DNA from: Caldifarciminota bacterium
Lineage (GTDB): Bacteria > Hydrothermota > Tepidihabitantia > SM23-42
NCBI GenBank assembly: GCA_020353055.1
Contig: CP070686.1
Location: 2,361,424 to 2,399,709, forward strand
DNA length: 38,286 nt
Direction of reading: 5' to 3'
The notes under the pieces: model-generated
Seen by the model: only the letters and a program-made list of their open reading frames with translations
Database searches by the model: none
Told to the model about the DNA's origin: nothing
Position numbers and translations under genes: made by a program
Part shown: piece after piece, positions 33,332 to 38,286 of the stretch
How positions within the stretch are numbered: the first letter of the stretch is position 1
Layout of the letters: every line of letters begins with the position of its first letter

Positions 33332-33826
33332 CTATTTCTTAAGAAGATGCGCAACGATTGCTCTTGATACTTCTATCTCCTCCTTTATCGTATTATGGGA
33401 GATACGGATCTCCCAGTACGCAAAACCAACTCCTGCAAAAATAAAAAACATTCCGGCCATGAAAGCAATGAGCGTCATCGTAACCAAATGCAACTCAGAG
33501 ATGTACGAGAATCCGATGAAGGCAGAAGTGATAACAAAAAAAAGAATCGCCAACAGTGTTGCACCGCTCGACCTTTTCAGCAATTGGGCGCGAGACACAA
33601 GCATATCGATCTGATGCTCAATGCTCTGGAGACGTTCCGAATCAATATCTGCCAGTGTTGTCTTTTTGGCAATACCCGTCTTCTCCTGGTTCAACAGACG
33701 GATCCTGTCAATCACCCGGCCCAATTTGGGCGTCAGGGTAAGGAGCAGCAAACCCGAACAGGAAATCATCACCGCCGGTGATAACATGGCCTGGATCACA
33801 GAAAATACCCTCGCGTCAATGCTCAT
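33332..33826 (-). CDS. DUF2721 family membrane protein
   Basis: A 164-residue protein with three hydrophobic spans: about 10-30 (AMLSPAVMISCSGLLLLTL), about 88-108 (ATLLAILFFVITSAFIGFSY) and about 115-138. A charged helical loop (about 35-85) separates the first two. The start ARVFSVIQAMLSPAVMIS and the RVIDRIRLLNQE segment are typical of DUF2721, whose function is unknown. A Shine-Dalgarno (GGAGG) precedes ATG 33826. It is the last gene of the minus-strand run and lies 57 bases from the flavodoxin gene. Confidence 0.8.
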   Translation of the reverse strand: MSIDARVFSVIQAMLSPAVMISCSGLLLLTLTPKLGRVIDRIRLLNQEKTGIAKKTTLADIDSERLQSIEHQIDMLVSRAQLLKRSSGATLLAILFFVITSAFIGFSYISELHLVTMTLIAFMAGMFFIFAGVGFAYWEIRISHNTIKEEIEVSRAIVAHLLKK

Positions 33827-33883
33827 AAAACCTCCAAAGCAACATTAAGAACAAATCACCTACTGACAAAACTATAAATACTA

Positions 33884-34357
33884 CTATTCCCCGAGTTTGG
33901 CGCCAACCTCCGCAGCCCATGCACGTACTTTATCCGGGTCACAGGTATCTGCCTGCACTTTGCCGAGTACTTTCATCCGGCCGCCAAATGCCGCAGTCGC
34001 CACCGGTTTCAGGTTAGGATGTTTAGTCAGAACATCATCCAGATATTTATTGACGGCTTCATCATGCGTCTTCGGGTCGCCTGCCGAGCACGCTGAAACG
34101 AATATTACTACATTCTTGCCCTCGAAATCACCCTTCAGGAGTTTCTTCGCTTTCCCATACCATCTGCCCATGCGAATACCGCTGCCGATAAAAATATTCC
34201 GGTACTGGCTAAAATCAGGTTTGGGTTTTTTCTTCAGATTCACCACATCGACATCGAAACCGCACTTATCACGCAGTACACTCGCGATGATATCCGCTGA
34301 CTCGCCGGTAACACCGCTTTTCGTTTCGTACGCAATGATCGTCTTTTCCTTGCTCAC
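33884..34357 (-). CDS. Flavodoxin-domain protein
   Basis: A 157-residue flavodoxin-like protein. The FMN phosphate loop is YETKSGVTGESA (about residues 9-20), and the later loops IGSGIRMGRWYGKAKK and FVSACSAGD match the isoalloxazine-binding regions. It resembles the short flavodoxins related to HemG (menaquinone-dependent protoporphyrinogen oxidase) more than electron-carrier flavodoxins. Its start overlaps the end of the 2TM gene by four bases (ATGA), so it is translated with it. The redox role is inferred from the fold. Confidence 0.85.
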   Translation of the reverse strand: MSKEKTIIAYETKSGVTGESADIIASVLRDKCGFDVDVVNLKKKPKPDFSQYRNIFIGSGIRMGRWYGKAKKLLKGDFEGKNVVIFVSACSAGDPKTHDEAVNKYLDDVLTKHPNLKPVATAAFGGRMKVLGKVQADTCDPDKVRAWAAEVGAKLGE

Positions 34358-34644
34358 TTCTTCTCCTTCTCCATTAATTCCTTTATCTTTCTCTCTTCCC
34401 AGTCTTTACCCAACATTTTTTGTGTTCCGAACACGCTCAAACCGTGAATGGCCAATCCAATGCCCCAACATATGAGCGGCCAGTAGAACCAGAGATGCCT
34501 TGGTGAAGTCAATATATTCAGAAGAAACAAACCGGCATTTACTGCCAGGTATACATACAGATGCGAGTAGAAGGATCTTAACTCCTCTACCCGTTTTCTC
34601 GCCCTTTCGTAACTATCTTGTTCATTTGTCTTCTGTCCCTTCAT
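34354..34644 (-). CDS. 2TM domain protein
   Basis: A 96-residue protein with two membrane helices (about 27-45 and 53-71), charged ends and the pattern YERARKRVEELRSFYSHLYVYLAVNAGLF, characteristic of the 2TM family. This domain is found alone or ahead of histidine kinases and LytTR regulators. A strong ribosome binding site (AAGGAGG) precedes ATG 34644, which lies inside the last 23 bases of the nitroreductase gene. The stop overlaps the flavodoxin start. Function unknown. Confidence 0.82.
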   Translation of the reverse strand: MKGQKTNEQDSYERARKRVEELRSFYSHLYVYLAVNAGLFLLNILTSPRHLWFYWPLICWGIGLAIHGLSVFGTQKMLGKDWEERKIKELMEKEKK

Positions 34645-35587
34645 TATTTCCTCCTTGATTCTGGGTTACCTGCACTCCTTTAGGGTTGTATTTCTCAAAC
34701 CAAGAGAATCCGAATTCCTTCATTATCAGTAGAAAATCCTCGTTACCTTCGGGCATGATATCTGCCGCATAATGTAAACCGAAATAACGCTGTGCGACGC
34801 TGATATGCCCTTTGTTCTCGATATCGGCTACACATTCGTCGGCAAATGAGTTACCGTGAATTTTGAGGCATACTTCGCGAATCCTCTCCAACCTTTCCTT
34901 GTTTTTTTCTATCTTTGCGTGATGGTATTTCTCGGCGTAGGCATCCTTCAAACGAGCATCACTTATCTCTCCGTATTCTTCTTCGTGGACAACGATTTCA
35001 CGTCCCAATTTTCTACGCACCATTAATTCAGATTTTGGATATCCCAAACATAGCAATACAACCGGTAGAACACCTTTCGGCAATTTAAACATGTCACGTA
35101 CTTCAATCATGATATCCATGACAGTGCCTATATACACAGAACCTATGCCGAACGAATCCGCGGCCGTGCAGATGTTCTGCGCACAGATGATCGTGTCCTG
35201 AAATGAAATCCAGAAGTGTCTGAAACTATCACGGGCACTGAACGGTGCGATTTCCAGCCGCGCCCACTTCTCCAAACGATGCCAATCGATGCAGAATAGC
35301 AGGTTCACCGGGGCTTTAGCGATAAATTTCTGACCACACATGTCGCCGAGTTCACGACTCGCCGTTTCCGATTGTATTTTGATGATCGAATATGGCTGGA
35401 GGTTGCCGCCGGTCGCCGCATGAATACCTGCGTCCAATATTTGGTTCATTACGTCATCCGGTATTTTTCTATCCGAGAAGTTACGGCAACTCGCCCGCTC
35501 CATCAGTAATTTCATTGTTTCGTTCGGATAGATCCCAGCCGCCTTTTCTTTGAATCCATGATGCGACGGCATTTTGTCCTTATTCAT
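34622..35587 (-). CDS. Nitroreductase-family protein with C-terminal extension
   Basis: A 321-residue protein. The first 200 residues fit the nitroreductase fold: RASCRNFSDRKIPDDVM (FMN phosphate Arg), ATGGNLQPYSI, FGIGSVYIGT, and PVVLLCLGYPKSE. Members are FMN enzymes that reduce nitro-compounds, quinones or flavins with NAD(P)H. The extension (about 215-321) is Lys/Glu-rich and contains SVAQRYFGLHYAADIMPEGNEDFL, which is not part of the core fold and which I cannot place. GAGGAGG lies seven bases before ATG 35587. It sits between a methyltransferase and the 2TM gene in an apparent operon. Confidence 0.85.
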   Translation of the reverse strand: MNKDKMPSHHGFKEKAAGIYPNETMKLLMERASCRNFSDRKIPDDVMNQILDAGIHAATGGNLQPYSIIKIQSETASRELGDMCGQKFIAKAPVNLLFCIDWHRLEKWARLEIAPFSARDSFRHFWISFQDTIICAQNICTAADSFGIGSVYIGTVMDIMIEVRDMFKLPKGVLPVVLLCLGYPKSELMVRRKLGREIVVHEEEYGEISDARLKDAYAEKYHHAKIEKNKERLERIREVCLKIHGNSFADECVADIENKGHISVAQRYFGLHYAADIMPEGNEDFLLIMKEFGFSWFEKYNPKGVQVTQNQGGNNEGTEDK

Positions 35588-35609
35588 CCGATATCCTCCT
35601 CGTTTGAAC

Positions 35610-36383
35610 TTATCTCTTTCGAAAAACTGCGTGAATCGTGCTATCCGGTCTTGCCGGAGTCATGTCCTTCAGATTATCATATGCCTCGACAAATTCCAGC
35701 CCCGCCTTTGAAGCCATTTCGACCAGTTCGGCATATGAATATATCCTCAATCTGACCTTTAGCTCGTCAACGTATCTCAGATTATTACCACTTTTCTCAT
35801 AGAATACCCATGTTTCCACGTTTATAGACTGGTAACGGTCAAAGCTATTATCTCTGTGTAATACCACATACCTATCAGTTTCGTTGAACAGGTTAGGGCA
35901 GTAATGATTCAGCAGAAATTCATGCGACATCGTATTGAGTATAAGGAACAACCCGTTCTTCTTCAACAAACCTGCAACGTCCCTGAACAACTTCTCGTCA
36001 GTCTTTTTTTCATAGTAGCCGATCGACGTCCATACACTGAATGCCGCGTCGAATTTACCGCGCACAAGGCGAGGAAGTTTTCTCATATCGCCGCAGACCA
36101 ATTCAACCTCAGCCCGGTTTTTGACTGCCCTCTTTCTTGCATCATCAATGTAGGCTGGACCGACGTCGACACCGGTGACGCGGTAGCCCTTTTTCGCCAG
36201 CGGAAGGCATATTCGCCCGTTGCCGCATCCAATATCCAGCAGGCGTCCTCTGGTTATACCTTGCTGTTTTAAGATCTTCGCTATCGCCCGCACGGTTAGC
36301 TTGTTACGCTGCCAGCCCCGGTCGAGGAAGTGCAACCACAATTCAGGTTTCGTGACAAAGAATCTTCTTGTCCAATGTTTCAT
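35610..36383 (-). CDS. Class I SAM-dependent methyltransferase
   Basis: A 257-residue methyltransferase. Motif I GRLLDIGCGNGRICLPLAKKG is followed by the acidic residue binding the ribose (VTGVDVGPAY). GDMRKLP is at motif II and FDAAFSVWTSIGYYE near motif III. The substrate is not predictable. It resembles the partial methyltransferase at the right end of the window in motif layout (GDMR at the same place), and the pair may have arisen by duplication. The ribosome binding site GGGAGG precedes ATG 36383. Confidence 0.88.
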   Translation of the reverse strand: MKHWTRRFFVTKPELWLHFLDRGWQRNKLTVRAIAKILKQQGITRGRLLDIGCGNGRICLPLAKKGYRVTGVDVGPAYIDDARKRAVKNRAEVELVCGDMRKLPRLVRGKFDAAFSVWTSIGYYEKKTDEKLFRDVAGLLKKNGLFLILNTMSHEFLLNHYCPNLFNETDRYVVLHRDNSFDRYQSINVETWVFYEKSGNNLRYVDELKVRLRIYSYAELVEMASKAGLEFVEAYDNLKDMTPARPDSTIHAVFRKR

Positions 36384-36424
36384 TCATCCTCCCTCTCGCG
36401 GCAACGAGAAATGGTCAACACCTA

Positions 36425-37198
36425 TTATTTCCGAACAGCAAACTTCAAACCTGACCATGTTTTGTCAATTGCACAAACCTTGTAATCAACGAGCCCGGAA
36501 TTGAGCCCCGCTTCACGCACCGATTTCTGCGACAAATCAGAAGAAATAGGCGAACTCTTTTTTGGCCAGACGATCCATATTCCAGCACTCTTGGTCCGTC
36601 TGGAAATATCCCCCACACGATTCTGTAAGACTTTCTTGGACTTGACAAACCAGATGATAAGACCATTTTGCTTACTGAACCGTCTCCGTAAGGTAACCCC
36701 GTCCGGCATTGAAGTCAATAATCTATCGAAATTATGGGGCGCGTCAATAAGAGTAACGACTGTGTTTTGCCTGATTCCCAGTTTCTTCACGAGAGGAGTA
36801 CCTGAATATCCGCTTAGCAGCGAATCAGGCGCTGATGGACTAATAGGCGGATGCTCAATAGCATGTTCTAAAGCACGCCTGACGGTGTTCCACTCCGTGT
36901 ACGTTGCATCGGGTATATGCTTTCGAATTTTTGCCACCTTTTCCGGCGTACCACCAACAAATACAATGGGTAGATAGCGCGTCGCCTTATAATGGCGTAC
37001 ATAAATACCCACGTCACGACCTCCAGACGGCGCATGCGTTAGGTCGATAATAACCGCAGCCGGCGGACGCTCTTTCATGCTACGTAGCGCCGTCGGGCTA
37101 ACATCTACCAGTTCAACTCGGTAGCCGAACTTTTTCAATCCGCGCACCCTCTCGTGTACTTCGCCCGGTTTTTTGTGGAACAAACACACCCGCTTCAC
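36425..37198 (-). CDS. Pseudo-receiver domain fused to DUF3052-like domain
   Basis: A 257-residue two-domain protein. Residues 1-110 look like a response-regulator receiver fold, with the phosphoacceptor-like Asp in AAVIIDLTHAPSGG (about residue 52). The usual N-terminal acidic pair is missing (KRVCLFHKK), as is the Lys after strand 5 (PIVFVGGTPE), so it is a degenerate receiver. Residues 130-257 match DUF3052: YSGTPLVKKLGIRQ, then LIIWFVKSKKVL and GIWIVWPKKSS. DUF3052 has no assigned function. It starts with GTG 37198. The fusion suggests a signalling input to the DUF3052 part. Confidence 0.68.
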   Translation of the reverse strand: MKRVCLFHKKPGEVHERVRGLKKFGYRVELVDVSPTALRSMKERPPAAVIIDLTHAPSGGRDVGIYVRHYKATRYLPIVFVGGTPEKVAKIRKHIPDATYTEWNTVRRALEHAIEHPPISPSAPDSLLSGYSGTPLVKKLGIRQNTVVTLIDAPHNFDRLLTSMPDGVTLRRRFSKQNGLIIWFVKSKKVLQNRVGDISRRTKSAGIWIVWPKKSSPISSDLSQKSVREAGLNSGLVDYKVCAIDKTWSGLKFAVRK

Positions 37199-37237
37199 GT
37201 AGGCTCACCAGTGATCATCGTGCAAGGATTTGGACAC

Positions 37238-37669
37238 TCATACCACAGAGAACCGCTCTACTTTCAATGTACCTGGTTTGAGATACTCGATGTCGCGGGT
37301 ATGTATACGGAGTAGTGCGTATCCGGGGTCGTTGGTGTCTTTCCAGAATTCCTTGAAAAACGGGGTGTTCTCGGCAATCAATGTGCGCGTCTTGGTATCG
37401 GTTATAACCTCAGCAGTACCGGCGCCCCTTATATATCCACTTGTCTCACCGGTTTTCAGTAATAGACAGAACTCAATGCTGTTATTAGCATTGATCTGTT
37501 TGATCTTATTGTCATCTGAACCCGTGGTGACCCACATCTTCTTGTCATAGTGGATGAGCGTGACCGGTCTCACCCTCGGCGTATCGCCCTCGACCGTTGC
37601 CAGATAAATGACCTGCATATCCTTGAAATATGCCCAAACTTCCTTCCTTGTTTCTTCCACACTACCCAT
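37238..37669 (-). CDS. Pyridoxamine 5'-phosphate oxidase-family (flavin-binding split barrel) protein
   Basis: A 143-residue split-barrel protein: YLATVEGDTPRVRPVTLIHY, then KMWVTTGSDDNKIKQINAN and EFCLLLKTGETSGYIRGAGTAEVI. This is the small PNPOx-like fold that binds FMN or F420, or sometimes heme. The family does many redox jobs and most short members are not true PNP oxidases. The ribosome binding site AGGAGG lies six bases before ATG 37669. It is flanked by methyltransferase and pseudo-receiver genes on the same strand. Confidence 0.85.
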   Translation of the reverse strand: MGSVEETRKEVWAYFKDMQVIYLATVEGDTPRVRPVTLIHYDKKMWVTTGSDDNKIKQINANNSIEFCLLLKTGETSGYIRGAGTAEVITDTKTRTLIAENTPFFKEFWKDTNDPGYALLRIHTRDIEYLKPGTLKVERFSVV

Positions 37670-37694
37670 GGTACTCCTCCTTTTGCATCATAAT

Positions 37695-38286
37695 TCAAAT
37701 CTTTCGTTCACCAACCACTATCCTGCGTATTGCGCTTTTCGGTACTGGTTTCGGTGGTACTTCGAGATGCCGGTCAGAATAGGAAGCCGAGTATTCAAAA
37801 CCTGCCTTCGAAAGCATCGCTCTCATTTCTGGAATAGTGTAGCAGCGTATTCGTTCATTTGCGTTATACCCTGGTTCATCTTTGGGAACGATCATTGTAC
37901 CATCTTTTCGAATAATAAAACCCGTACCGCAACGAACTGATGTCTCTGCCTCAAGCCATTCCTCGCCTAATTGCCAGCCGTCATCGAGTTCTCTCCACGA
38001 CCGGCTATTATCGATTTGCTCGTTCGCCGAAGTGAACATGATGAAAACCTTACCGCCTTTCTTCAGCGCCTTCCGTATTGATACTAACAATTTCTGGTCA
38101 TCAACATCACCGAAAAATCCAAAAGACCCACTCAGTATGACACAGCCATCAAATTCGTTTTCATAGTCAATCTCACGCATATCGCCCACAATGAAACTGC
38201 CTTTCAGGTTTTCTTTTGAGAATTGCGCCTGTGCAAACTCGATAAGCGAAGGTGCAATATCGATACCGACTACTTCATATCCCTTC
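37695..38286 (-). CDS. SAM-dependent methyltransferase (5' partial)
   Basis: The gene runs off the right end of the window. The open frame continues beyond the internal Met at 38189 to 38286 and reads KGYEVVGIDIAPSLIEFAQAQF before GDMRE, so the real start is outside. Visible parts are the end of motif I (VVGIDIAPS), motif II (GDMREID), DGCVILSGSFGFFGD and KKGGKVFIMFT. It is a class I methyltransferase of unknown substrate. It is the first visible gene of the minus-strand run that ends at 33332. Confidence 0.85.
   Translation of the reverse strand, partial: KGYEVVGIDIAPSLIEFAQAQFSKENLKGSFIVGDMREIDYENEFDGCVILSGSFGFFGDVDDQKLLVSIRKALKKGGKVFIMFTSANEQIDNSRSWRELDDGWQLGEEWLEAETSVRCGTGFIIRKDGTMIVPKDEPGYNANERIRCYTIPEMRAMLSKAGFEYSASYSDRHLEVPPKPVPKSAIRRIVVGERKI

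Noticed and set aside
33832-33868. Promoter for the DUF2721 gene (TTGTCA, 16 bases, TAATGT)
   Set aside because: The spacing fits but the -10 matches only three of six bases.
1-38286. Mobile elements, CRISPR arrays, integrase or att sites
   Set aside because: I found no transposase-like genes, no regularly spaced repeats and no direct repeats flanking the tRNA.

Overview
The window is one contiguous piece of a bacterial chromosome, gene-dense on both strands, with no gene-free stretch above about 220 bases and no insertion sequence, prophage or CRISPR array that I can see. The left third is the classical tuf - rpmG - tRNA-Trp - secE - nusG - rplKAJL - rpoBC block. PorV-like outer-membrane proteins, a FlgD-like C-terminal module and a type IX secretion-style C-terminal tail point to a Gram-negative lineage of the FCB / candidate-phylum (WOR-3-like) kind. 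That placement is an inference from gene style; no marker was compared with a database.

Layout. 1-10892 (+): translation and transcription machinery, closed by a strong bidirectional terminator. 10939-13681 (-): an envelope operon of NHL-repeat protein, PorV-like barrel and a dolichol-kinase/CDP-type membrane protein. 13867-21882 (+): the most interesting part, a 2-hydroxy-acid cluster. Two LarA-type nickel racemase homologues flank two malate/lactate-dehydrogenase paralogues. A lipoyl-carrier (GcvH-like) protein and a fused flavin/iron-sulfur 2-hydroxy-acid oxidase (GlcD+GlcF in one chain) follow. 21952-23790 (-): a large secreted beta-helix protein. 23898-28083 (-): alkD-like, glgB and malQ as an overlapping operon. 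28115-32930 (-): a gene remnant, mscL, a HAD phosphatase, an unusual Cys-rich ferredoxin-like protein, a small secreted protein, a YhiN-type flavoprotein and maf. 33332-38286 (-): an operon-like run with DUF2721, flavodoxin, 2TM, nitroreductase, methyltransferases, a pseudo-receiver/DUF3052 fusion and a PNPOx-like protein.

How the genes may work together. The LarA homologues would interconvert stereoisomers of a 2-hydroxy acid (lactate, malate or similar). The soluble NAD-dependent dehydrogenase(s) and the flavin/Fe-S oxidase would oxidise opposite stereoisomers. The oxidase carries two complete HdrD-type CCG motifs, and the adjacent lipoyl protein could offer a dithiol/disulfide to them. One dehydrogenase paralogue has lost the conserved active-site Asn, so it may act on another substrate or have a non-catalytic role.

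Regulation visible in sequence. Eight sigma70-type promoters can be read by eye (TTGA[CG]N then TATAAT-like), all with a 16-base spacer. Two of them place the predicted transcript start at the ATG, which suggests leaderless mRNAs. Three in the 2-hydroxy-acid cluster share the same ten-base -35 block.
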